A DNA stretch of 5,557 bases from Chitinophagaceae bacterium (GTDB taxonomy: Bacteria > Bacteroidota > Bacteroidia > Chitinophagales > Chitinophagaceae). Under the pieces are notes generated by a model. The model ran no database searches. It was not told where the DNA came from and saw nothing but the letters and a program-made list of their open reading frames with translations. The translations under genes and the position numbers were made by a program. The DNA is taken from the NCBI GenBank assembly GCA_025455245.1, contig JALOMX010000167.1, positions 1 through 5,557 on the forward strand, read 5' to 3'. This document shows positions 1 to 4,620 of this stretch, piece after piece; position 1 is the stretch's first letter, and each line of letters opens with the position of its first letter.

Positions 1-69
1 GGTCGGCACAAAAACAATCAGCCCCCAAACAGCCCAGATCCTGCCAAATATTTCTTTAAAAATTTTCAT
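1..69 (-). CDS. N-terminal fragment of a membrane protein, likely PlsC-like acyltransferase (partial)
   Basis: An ATG at 69 (minus strand) opens a frame of 23 codons that runs off the left edge without a stop. The peptide starts MKIFKEIFGRIW and continues with a hydrophobic stretch, AVWGLIVFVPT, that looks like a first transmembrane segment. This start resembles the N-terminus of Bacteroidetes 1-acyl-sn-glycerol-3-phosphate acyltransferases (second acylation step of phosphatidic acid synthesis at the inner membrane), but the catalytic HX4D motif would lie outside the window, so the assignment rests on resemblance alone. The start is 9 bp after the ung stop codon and in the same direction, which suggests one operon. 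No strong ribosome binding site is visible. Confidence 0.55.
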   Translation of the reverse strand, partial: MKIFKEIFGRIWAVWGLIVFVPT

Positions 70-78
70 TTTTCTACA

Positions 79-753
79 TCAATCAAGGTGCCAATCCACA
101 GGAGTTTGACCATTGGAAACGAGATACTGATTTGCTTTACTAAAATGCCGGCAACCGAAAAACCCTTTATCCGCACTATACGGGCTTGGGTGGGCCGCTT
201 TTAAAATACAATGCCTTGTTTCGTCAATCAGCGGACTTTTATCATGTGCAAAACGCCCCCAAAGCATGAAAACAAGACCGGATCGTTTTTCACTTAAAGT
301 TTGAATAACATGGTCTGTAAACTCATGCCATCCAATCTGTGCATGACTGTTTGGCTCATTGGCGCGAACGGTAAGTGCTGCATTTAAGAGCAATACGCCT
401 TGTTCTGCCCATTGAGTAAGATCGCCATGAGACGGAATTTTTAACCCGATATCGACCTGCAATTCTTTAAATATGTTAACAAGTGATGGGGGCGGTTTTA
501 TACCGCGCGGCACAGAAAATGACAACCCCATTGCCTGACCTTGTCCATGATAGGGGTCTTGTCCAAGGATCACAACTTTAACTTCTGGAAAGGGTGTTTT
601 GTTAAAAGCATTAAATAACAGAGAACCGGGAGGATAAATTACTTTACCCGTTGCCTTTTCTGTTTTCAGGTGCAAAACCACACTTTGAAAAAAAGGCTGT
701 TCAAATACAGGCTGCAATACTTCCTTCCATGTGGGATCAATTTTTACATCCAT
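79..753 (-). CDS. ung: Uracil-DNA glycosylase (family 1)
   Basis: Removes uracil from DNA at the start of base-excision repair in the cytoplasm. The protein is 224 residues, normal for family-1 UDG. The water-activating loop GQDPYHG is at 64-70 (D66 catalytic, Y68 the tyrosine that excludes thymine). LLLNAALTVR at 121-130 carries the uracil-reading N124, and HPSPYS at 188-193 carries the catalytic histidine H188, followed by GFFGCRHFS. The position equivalent to the DNA-intercalating leucine of E. coli Ung (L191) is tyrosine here (Y192). The frame stays open upstream to 825, but those 24 extra codons would run into the tRNA-Val gene and do not resemble UDG, so I chose the ATG at 753. That start is 27 bp downstream of the tRNA 3' end, so transcription through the tRNA is plausible. 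The function is certain; the start is well supported. Confidence 0.97.
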   Translation of the reverse strand: MDVKIDPTWKEVLQPVFEQPFFQSVVLHLKTEKATGKVIYPPGSLLFNAFNKTPFPEVKVVILGQDPYHGQGQAMGLSFSVPRGIKPPPSLVNIFKELQVDIGLKIPSHGDLTQWAEQGVLLLNAALTVRANEPNSHAQIGWHEFTDHVIQTLSEKRSGLVFMLWGRFAHDKSPLIDETRHCILKAAHPSPYSADKGFFGCRHFSKANQYLVSNGQTPVDWHLD

Positions 754-780
754 GCCAAAGAGGTTGATAACCCTGATTTG

Positions 781-858
781 TGGTGGACTGTGGCGGGCTC
801 GAACCGTCGACCTCTGCTCTGTCAAAGCAGCGCTCTAAACCAACTGAGCTAACAGTCC
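781..858 (-). tRNA. tRNA-Val (anticodon GAC), CCA encoded
   Basis: Read on the minus strand from 858, the sequence folds as a complete cloverleaf. The acceptor is GGACTGT paired with ACAGTCC, the D-arm is GCTC/GAGC with GG in a 10-nt loop, and the anticodon arm is CTGCT-TTGACAG-AGCAG. A 5-nt variable loop AGGTC precedes the T-arm GACGG-TTCGAGC-CCGCC, then discriminator A and an encoded CCA (781-783). The anticodon GAC at 823-821 reads GUC and GUU (valine). All stems pair perfectly except one A-C mismatch at the second pair of the T-stem. The body is 75 nt without CCA. It is the first gene of a minus-strand group with ung. Confidence 0.95.
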
Positions 859-870
859 CGAACAGGATGA

Positions 871-899
871 CAAATATGCGCTAAAATTCTTTACCCAAA
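871..899 (-). promoter_or_regulatory. Predicted Bacteroidetes-type promoter for tRNA-Val (and ung)
   Basis: On the minus strand, a TTTG (899-896) is followed after 17 bp by CATATTTG (878-871), which matches 7 of 8 positions of the Bacteroidetes -7 consensus TAnnTTTG. The 17-bp gap falls within the range reported for this class. The implied transcription start is about 5-8 bases upstream of the tRNA 5' end at 858, as expected for a tRNA promoter. Predicted by pattern only. Confidence 0.6.
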
Positions 900-911
900 C
901 GCTACTTCGAA

Positions 912-919
912 TATTTTTG
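912..919 (+). promoter_or_regulatory. Perfect -7 element (TAnnTTTG) just before the isomerase start
   Basis: TATTTTTG matches the Bacteroidetes -7 consensus at every fixed position. A TTTA at 890-893, 18 bp upstream, could be a weak -33 element. The element ends four bases before the ATG at 924, so the implied transcript would begin at or next to the start codon, with no leader. In an AT-rich gap a chance match is possible. Confidence 0.4.
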
Positions 920-923
920 CTGC

Positions 924-1511
924 ATGAAGAGCATCCTTTACGGGTTATCTATATCCGGTTTGTTTATTTTCTTAGTATCCTGTGGGGGAAAAAGCCCTGA
1001 TCATGTTATCATCAAAACGCCTTCAGGGGAAATTGAAGTTCAACTTTTTCCGGAAAAGGCTCCGAAAACGGTTAAGGCGTTTTTAGGCTTTGTGGATGCC
1101 GGATTGTATAAAAACAGTTCGTTTTACAGAATACTCAGTACAGATAATCAGCCAACCGGAGCCAACGCTGCCGAATTGATTCAGGGAGGAATTTATAAGA
1201 CAGAAAAAAGCAGGGATTCCATTCCAGGCATTCCTCACGAGCCCACATCCATAACAGGACTTACACATACCCACGGAACCGTAAGTATGGCAAGGCTTGA
1301 GGCAGGAAGCGCAACCACCGAATTCTTTATTTGCATAGGCGATAATCCATCCTTCGATGCAGGCTACCGGAAAGAAGGCGACACCCTTGGATATGCAGCA
1401 TTTGGAAAAGTAGTCAGGGGTATGGATGTAGTCGTGCGCATTTACAACCGTCCTGAGGAAAATCAGGAATTTTCCCCGCCGGTTGGCATTATCAATATCA
1501 TCAGAAAATAG
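924..1511 (+). CDS. Cyclophilin-type peptidyl-prolyl cis-trans isomerase, lipoprotein
   Basis: Predicted to catalyse proline cis-trans isomerisation in the cell envelope. The N-terminus is a lipoprotein signal: a hydrophobic stretch (residues 4-18) ending in a lipobox LVSC with the modified cysteine at C20, so it should be membrane-anchored. Residues 27-195 are one cyclophilin domain resembling E. coli PpiA: FYRI with R69 at the catalytic arginine, IQGG at 86-89, GTVSMAR at 118-124, FFI at 134-136 and AFGKVVRGMDVV at 159-170. Departures from the human CypA pattern are E133 where Q111 is expected, F144 in the W121 position, and no histidine matching H126. No other ATG lies before the lipobox, so the start at 924 is firm. 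It is divergent from tRNA-Val and 54 bp upstream of the M48 gene, probably in one transcript with it. Isomerase activity is inferred. Confidence 0.93.
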   Translation: MKSILYGLSISGLFIFLVSCGGKSPDHVIIKTPSGEIEVQLFPEKAPKTVKAFLGFVDAGLYKNSSFYRILSTDNQPTGANAAELIQGGIYKTEKSRDSIPGIPHEPTSITGLTHTHGTVSMARLEAGSATTEFFICIGDNPSFDAGYRKEGDTLGYAAFGKVVRGMDVVVRIYNRPEENQEFSPPVGIINIIRK

Positions 1512-1565
1512 AAAAGAAATTCAGACGTTACAAGGAAGAATTATTAATAACCTAATAATCAGATT

Positions 1566-2462
1566 ATGAAGAAACATAAATTGACATACGGAAAATTTAC
1601 TTTTCTGGGGATTTGCATGGTTGCTATTGCCTGCTCGGTTAATCCCCTTACAGGCAGGAAACAATTAACCCTTGTAGATAGCGGAACCGTAAACCAACTT
1701 GCTGCAGACGAATATAAAAAAGTAAAACAGACAAGTAAGATCATTTCGCCGGCAACAAATGCAAATGCAGCAATGGTTACACGGGTAGGATCAAGAATTG
1801 CACAGGCCATTACTGAATATTACACTGCAAAAGGCCTGCAGCAACATCTTGGAAGTTTTGAATGGGAATATATGCTTATCGATGAAAAAACCGTGAACGC
1901 TTGGTGTATGCCCGGGGGAAAGATTGCGGTGTACACCGGCCTTCTTCCTGTAACGCAAAATGAAGATGCACTTGCAGTGGTAATGGGTCATGAAGTAGCA
2001 CACGCCATTGCAGAACACGGCCGGGAAAGGATGAGTCAGGGGCTTATGCAGCAATTGGGCGGCGTTGCACTATCGGTAGCATTGCTGAATAAACCCGCCG
2101 AAACCCAAAGCCTTTTTATGAGTGCATATGGAGTTGGCAGTCAGGTTGGGGTAATGCTGCCCTTTAGCCGGTCCAATGAACTTGAAGCCGATAAACTGGG
2201 ATTGATTTACGCTGCATTGGCCGGCTATGACCCCCGCGAATCCATTCCCCTTTGGAGGCGAATGGCAACTGCAGGCAGCGGACAAAAACCACCCGAATGG
2301 CTCAGTACACATCCTGCTGAAGAAAACAGAATTACTCAGTTGGAAAAAATGATGCCGGAGGTATTGCCTTTGTATGAAGCAAAAAAAAGCGGACAGTCTG
2401 TAAAACCCAAAGTAGTGGAACCTGATGAATGGAAGAAATCATCTTCGGGTACAAAACAATAA
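1566..2462 (+). CDS. M48-family zinc metalloprotease, lipoprotein (BepA/LoiP-like)
   Basis: A 298-residue protein of the Ste24/HtpX-related M48 family, which cleaves misfolded or membrane-associated proteins. A lipoprotein signal ends in AIAC (C23), followed by SVNPLTGRKQL, a segment common after the lipobox in this subgroup. The zinc motif HEVAH is at 142-146 (H142, H146 ligands, E143 catalytic). The second motif NELEADKLG at 204-212 supplies the third ligand, E205. A family-typical STHP is at 247-250. WCMPGGKIAVYTGLL (113-127) is the conserved strand before the active helix. There are no multiple membrane spans, so it is a BepA/LoiP/YcaL-type periplasmic or outer-membrane lipoprotein, not HtpX. 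The lysine-rich tail (273-298) looks disordered. No Shine-Dalgarno sits close to the ATG. Its stop is 3 bp from that of the convergent exbD gene. Substrates are unknown. Confidence 0.94.
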   Translation: MKKHKLTYGKFTFLGICMVAIACSVNPLTGRKQLTLVDSGTVNQLAADEYKKVKQTSKIISPATNANAAMVTRVGSRIAQAITEYYTAKGLQQHLGSFEWEYMLIDEKTVNAWCMPGGKIAVYTGLLPVTQNEDALAVVMGHEVAHAIAEHGRERMSQGLMQQLGGVALSVALLNKPAETQSLFMSAYGVGSQVGVMLPFSRSNELEADKLGLIYAALAGYDPRESIPLWRRMATAGSGQKPPEWLSTHPAEENRITQLEKMMPEVLPLYEAKKSGQSVKPKVVEPDEWKKSSSGTKQ

Positions 2463-2465
2463 GGT

Positions 2466-2861
2466 CTATTCTCCTGCAATATTGGCTACGACTTTTGCCT
2501 TCAGGCGCTTACCCACATTAAGCGCTTTAAAAAAATCTCCATAATAGGCGGCTGTATCCACATTTAAGGCAATAACAGGGGTATCTGTTCTATTGGCAAA
2601 TAATTTGCGCAATTCACTTTCAAGACTATCTGTTACAATAGGTTTTTGCTGCAAATACATCTGCCTGTTTTTGTCGATGCTGATGACGACTGACTGTTTC
2701 ACTTTGGTATCATTTTTCCCCCTTGGATTGTCAACCTTTACCACATTTGGATTGGCAAGCGTGCTGACAATAAGGAAGAACAACAGGAGGATGAATAAAA
2801 TATCATTCAATGCTCCTGTATGTACCTCAGCATGTGCTTTTAGTTTGCGGCGTATATTCAT
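2466..2861 (-). CDS. exbD: ExbD/TolR-family biopolymer transport protein
   Basis: Subunit of the proton-driven inner-membrane motor that powers TonB-type or Tol-type processes, working with the ExbB-like protein encoded upstream. It is 131 residues: a short basic cytoplasmic N-terminus (1-15), a single transmembrane helix (about 17-36) and a periplasmic domain. ALNDILFILLLFF at 17-29 carries the conserved membrane aspartate D20, which carries protons in this family. The C-terminal part (AYYGDFFKALNVGKRLKAKVV, 105-125, quoted in outline) matches the usual ExbD ending. The gene is downstream of exbB on the same strand but after an unusually long 224-bp gap holding repeats. It ends 3 bp from the convergent M48 gene, and no tonB or second exbD follows. 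Confidence 0.92.
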   Translation of the reverse strand: MNIRRKLKAHAEVHTGALNDILFILLLFFLIVSTLANPNVVKVDNPRGKNDTKVKQSVVISIDKNRQMYLQQKPIVTDSLESELRKLFANRTDTPVIALNVDTAAYYGDFFKALNVGKRLKAKVVANIAGE

Positions 2862-2862
2862 A

Positions 2863-2950
2863 AATCAAATTCCAAATAGTCAAATTCCAAATTCCAAATA
2901 GTCAAATTCCAAATTCCAAATTCCAAATAGTCAAATTCCAAATTCCAAAT
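2863..2950. repeat. Nested heptamer tandem repeat (TTCCAAA)
   Basis: Eight exact copies of TTCCAAA lie in runs of 1, 2, 3 and 2, starting at 2870, 2885, 2892, 2907, 2914, 2921, 2936 and 2943. The runs are separated by three identical 8-bp spacers TAGTCAAA (2877-2884, 2899-2906, 2928-2935). The larger unit is therefore spacer plus a variable number of heptamers. Two more heptamers sit at 2994-3007, and an inverted copy TTTGGAA is at 3055-3061. On the coding strand of exbD it reads as TTTGGAA repeats ending directly before the exbD start codon. The copy pattern suggests replication slippage or unequal exchange. Confidence 0.93.
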
Positions 2951-3064
2951 GGGCAGATTTCAAATAATGAAATCTTGTTTGTCGGCAGACTGGTTCCAAA
3001 TTCCAAAAAGGGTCTTTCGAAATACCATTTATCCATTCTTCTTAAGCTTTGGGATTTGGAATTT
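2940..3064. repeat. Inverted repeat within the exbB-exbD gap
   Basis: AAATTCCAAAT at 2940-2950 is the exact reverse complement of ATTTGGAATTT at 3054-3064 (11 bp). The nearer copy AAATTCCAAA at 2998-3007 can pair with 3055-3064 (10 bp) around a 47-nt loop. In the exbB-exbD transcript the right arm could therefore pair with any of several heptamer copies, giving alternative hairpins. Pairing is seen in the sequence; a function is inferred. Confidence 0.6.
2955..2975. repeat. Perfect short palindrome / hairpin
   Basis: AGATTTCA (2955-2962) and TGAAATCT (2968-2975) are perfect inverted copies around a 5-base loop. No T-run follows on either strand, so it is not a classic terminator. It could be a protein-binding site or an mRNA hairpin in the exbB-exbD gap. 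Confidence 0.55.
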
Positions 3065-3085
3065 TTTGATTTGTAATTTTCAACA

Positions 3086-3784
3086 TTATGGATGCGGTTC
3101 CTGTAACAGATCCAAAAAGTCAGCGCTAGCTACTTCCATTTTATTGGCCGTTTTGTCTACCTGTGTATTCAGATAATTGTACAAGAGATAAGCTATCAAA
3201 CCAATAATAAGCCCGGTTGCGGATGTTATCATTTTTACATAAATACCGCCGGCAATGGTATTCAGTTCAAATTTGCCGGATGTATTGATTTCATAAAACA
3301 TTTGCACCATACCGATAATGGTACCCAAAAAACCAAACATAGGCGCCATTCCTGCAATCATGCTTAAAATATTAATGTTGCGTTCGAGATTATACAGTTC
3401 AAGCCTGCCAACATTTTCCATGCTTCGTTCAATGGCTTCGATGGGCTTGCCGATTCGTTGAATGCCCTTATCGACAATCCTTGCAACAGGATGGTCTGTA
3501 TTTTTAGCATAGGAGCGGGCAGCTGTAAGATTTCCATTCATGATATGATCACGAATGATGTTCATAAAATTATTCTCGAGCTTACCTGCCTTTTGAATGG
3601 CAAGCAATCGTTCTATAAAAAAGAAAATGGTAGCGGCAAAAAGGATTGCCAGGGGTATCATCAATGGCCCGCCTTTCCAAAGCAATCCCCAAAGGCTTAC
3701 ACTGTCACCTTCGCCTGCAACTTTAGATGCTTCTATTGCAGCCTGTGAGGCTTCGTTGGTTATGGCTTGTAAAAAGTAGAACAT
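3086..3784 (-). CDS. exbB: ExbB/TolQ/MotA-family proton channel protein
   Basis: Forms the pentameric proton channel of the inner-membrane motor with the ExbD-like protein encoded next. The protein is 232 residues with three predicted membrane helices: about 39-58, 137-163 and 180-205. An Ala/Glu-rich N-terminal segment (8-27) comes before helix 1 and is probably periplasmic. The family signature is clear: MAPMFGFLGTIIGMVQMF at 146-163 (T155) and MITSATGLIIGLIAYLLYN at 185-203 (T187, T190), with a cytoplasmic domain of about 75 residues between helices 1 and 2. The hinge ERLLAIQKAGKL (59-70) is typical of Bacteroidetes members. The start at 3784 gives the expected length. It probably begins its own transcript in the 87-bp gap after the toxin gene, though I found no convincing promoter there. 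Whether it serves TonB, Tol or another transducer cannot be told from this window. Confidence 0.92.
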   Translation of the reverse strand: MFYFLQAITNEASQAAIEASKVAGEGDSVSLWGLLWKGGPLMIPLAILFAATIFFFIERLLAIQKAGKLENNFMNIIRDHIMNGNLTAARSYAKNTDHPVARIVDKGIQRIGKPIEAIERSMENVGRLELYNLERNINILSMIAGMAPMFGFLGTIIGMVQMFYEINTSGKFELNTIAGGIYVKMITSATGLIIGLIAYLLYNYLNTQVDKTANKMEVASADFLDLLQEPHP

Positions 3785-3871
3785 AGTTTCAGATAGATTT
3801 TTTATTCAACGATTGAATGATTTGGATAGTATTAAATTTAAATATCAAGGAATATTTTAACACAAAAATTT
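3785..3871 (-). other. 87-bp AT-rich leader region of exbB
   Basis: This gap lies between the toxin stop and the exbB start. It holds a small perfect palindrome, ATTCAA-CGA-TTGAAT at 3804-3818, and AT-rich sequence. The best -7-like match (AATTTTTG on the minus strand, near 3863-3870) fits 7 of 8 positions but has no well-spaced -33 partner. An exbB promoter is expected here but cannot be placed. Confidence 0.3.
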
Positions 3872-4297
3872 TCAATCCTTATATTTCAGCATTCCAAGCA
3901 AATAATGAAAATTCAAAACCGTTTTATCATTTAAAGGGAAATCCTTGTTATTGTGGGTAATTATAAAGTTGGCATTTACAGATTTTGCCGAAAAGTACTG
4001 TAAGGCATCTTCAAGATCATCAAATCCGGATGAAACAACCTTGTCCATTACCAATTGATCTGTATTTGCATATTTAAAAAAATCTGACAACGATATTAAT
4101 TTTTGGTTTGCTAATGCCCGGTTTTTTAAAAATTTATAAAGAAGATGATTAACAATTACAAACGTGGTTGGTGAAATAAATAATTCAATTTCCTTCTTCC
4201 TCAAAATCTTAATCATTTCTACTGTTGAGGTATGAAATCTTGAAGAAGCATCGATAAAATCCACCACCACGTTTGCATCCAAAAAAACACGCTTCAT
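3872..4297 (-). CDS. PIN-domain toxin of a toxin-antitoxin pair (VapC-like, PIN_3 type)
   Basis: A 141-residue PIN-domain protein, predicted to be a Mg-dependent ribonuclease that acts on RNA when its antitoxin is lost. The fold's markers are present: FLDANVVVDF at 5-14 with metal-binding D7, DDLEDALQYFSAK at 93-105 with D97 as the central acid, and FIITHNNKDF at 111-120 with N116 and D119 near the last metal site. In the segment ISPTTFVIVNHLLY (41-54) the acid seen in classical VapC appears replaced (N50), as in the PIN_3 branch common in Bacteroidetes. The start codon overlaps the antitoxin stop as ATGA (4297-4294), so translation of the two is probably coupled. AAAAAGGAG lies immediately upstream. 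Its RNA target cannot be predicted from sequence. Confidence 0.85.
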   Translation of the reverse strand: MKRVFLDANVVVDFIDASSRFHTSTVEMIKILRKKEIELFISPTTFVIVNHLLYKFLKNRALANQKLISLSDFFKYANTDQLVMDKVVSSGFDDLEDALQYFSAKSVNANFIITHNNKDFPLNDKTVLNFHYLLGMLKYKD

Positions 4298-4533
4298 AAT
4301 CTCCTTTTTTTCCCAAATATGTCCGCCATAATATCATCGCTTCCCGTTGAAATGATCCCGGCAAGATCGTTTATCAATGGATCATTAACTTTTTTTGCTT
4401 CTTCTTCCACCCTTTTCAATTCGGAAAAATAATCTTCCACCATCTTTGAAACCGACTTTCCTCGCTTTTTAGCAATTCTTTTTGCAAAGTCAACTTCACG
4501 CTTTGGAATGGATAAAGTGAGCTTCGTATTCAT
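4294..4533 (-). CDS. Small antitoxin, ribbon-helix-helix-like (DUF6364-type)
   Basis: A 79-residue protein that should neutralise the PIN toxin encoded next and repress the module. The N-terminus fits a ribbon-helix-helix DNA-binding domain: strand KLTLSIP (4-10), helix A REVDFAKRIAKKRG (12-25), helix B SVSKMVEDYFSELKR (27-41). This pattern, MNTKLTL followed by a basic helix and GKSVS, is what I recall for the DUF6364 antitoxin family. Residues 42-79 are charged and end in DDIMADIFGKKRRL, probably the toxin-binding tail. The last codons (KKRRL) double as the toxin's ribosome binding site. No Shine-Dalgarno lies before its own ATG at 4533; the leader is very AT-rich. A palindromic candidate operator lies directly upstream. 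The module is placed by gene arrangement and fold pattern; the antitoxin family name is less certain. Confidence 0.8.
   Translation of the reverse strand: MNTKLTLSIPKREVDFAKRIAKKRGKSVSKMVEDYFSELKRVEEEAKKVNDPLINDLAGIISTGSDDIMADIFGKKRRL
4301..4306 (-). promoter_or_regulatory. Shine-Dalgarno (AGGAG) of the toxin gene
   Basis: On the minus strand A-run plus AGGAG (4305-4301) lies 3 bases before the toxin ATG at 4297, inside the antitoxin's last codons. It is the clearest Shine-Dalgarno sequence I see before any start in this window. It supports the chosen toxin start and translation coupled to the antitoxin. Confidence 0.5.
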
Positions 4534-4542
4534 AATAAAATA

Positions 4543-4575
4543 TTATACGTACAAAATTAACAATTGGACGTATAA
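4543..4575. promoter_or_regulatory. Candidate antitoxin operator (8-bp inverted repeat)
   Basis: TTATACGT (4543-4550) and ACGTATAA (4568-4575) are perfect inverted copies, 17 bp apart and 25 bp centre to centre. They flank the predicted -7 promoter element of the antitoxin gene. A ribbon-helix-helix antitoxin bound to both arms would cover the promoter, matching the autoregulation known for type II toxin-antitoxin operons. Binding is inferred. Confidence 0.6.
4552..4559 (-). promoter_or_regulatory. -7 promoter element of the toxin-antitoxin operon
   Basis: On the minus strand TAATTTTG matches TAnnTTTG at every fixed position. The implied start of transcription is near 4547, giving a leader of about 13 bases before the antitoxin ATG at 4533. 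No good TTTG is found at -33, as could be the case for a weak or regulated promoter. Confidence 0.55.
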
Positions 4576-4593
4576 CCACTTGATTACTTTTCC

Positions 4594-4620
4594 ACAGAAG
4601 CTATGAAAATGTGCTTCTGT
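4594..4620. terminator. Stem-loop over the symporter stop codon, possible terminator
   Basis: ACAGAAGC (4594-4601) and GCTTCTGT (4613-4620) pair perfectly around an 11-nt loop. The symporter's TAG stop (4603-4601) lies at the loop/stem edge. No U-run follows in the minus-strand transcript (GGAAAAG comes next), so it is not a standard intrinsic terminator. Its place between the symporter and the toxin-antitoxin promoter still suggests an end-of-transcript structure. Confidence 0.4.

Noticed and set aside
754..825. Upstream extension of ung by 24 codons
   Set aside because: It overlaps the tRNA-Val gene through its anticodon and does not resemble a UDG N-terminus; the ATG at 753 gives the family length.
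781..858. tRNA gene as an integration site with a nearby mobile element
   Set aside because: No integrase, duplicated tRNA 3' end or other mobile-element sign is visible in the window.
2593..2901. Plus-strand open frame of 102 codons opposite exbD and into the repeat
   Set aside because: It is antisense to a clear exbD gene, resembles no known protein, and its end is translated heptamer repeat.
2863..2950. CRISPR array
   Set aside because: The repeats are 7-8 bp and the spacers are identical to each other, so this is a nested tandem repeat. No cas genes are present.
2949..3176. Plus-strand open frame of 75 codons in the exbB-exbD gap
   Set aside because: It runs through inverted repeats into antisense exbB with low-complexity sequence and no recognisable family.
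3842..3881. Terminator hairpin after the toxin gene (AAGGA ... TCCTT)
   Set aside because: Pairing needs several bulges in AT-rich sequence and there is no convincing U-run.
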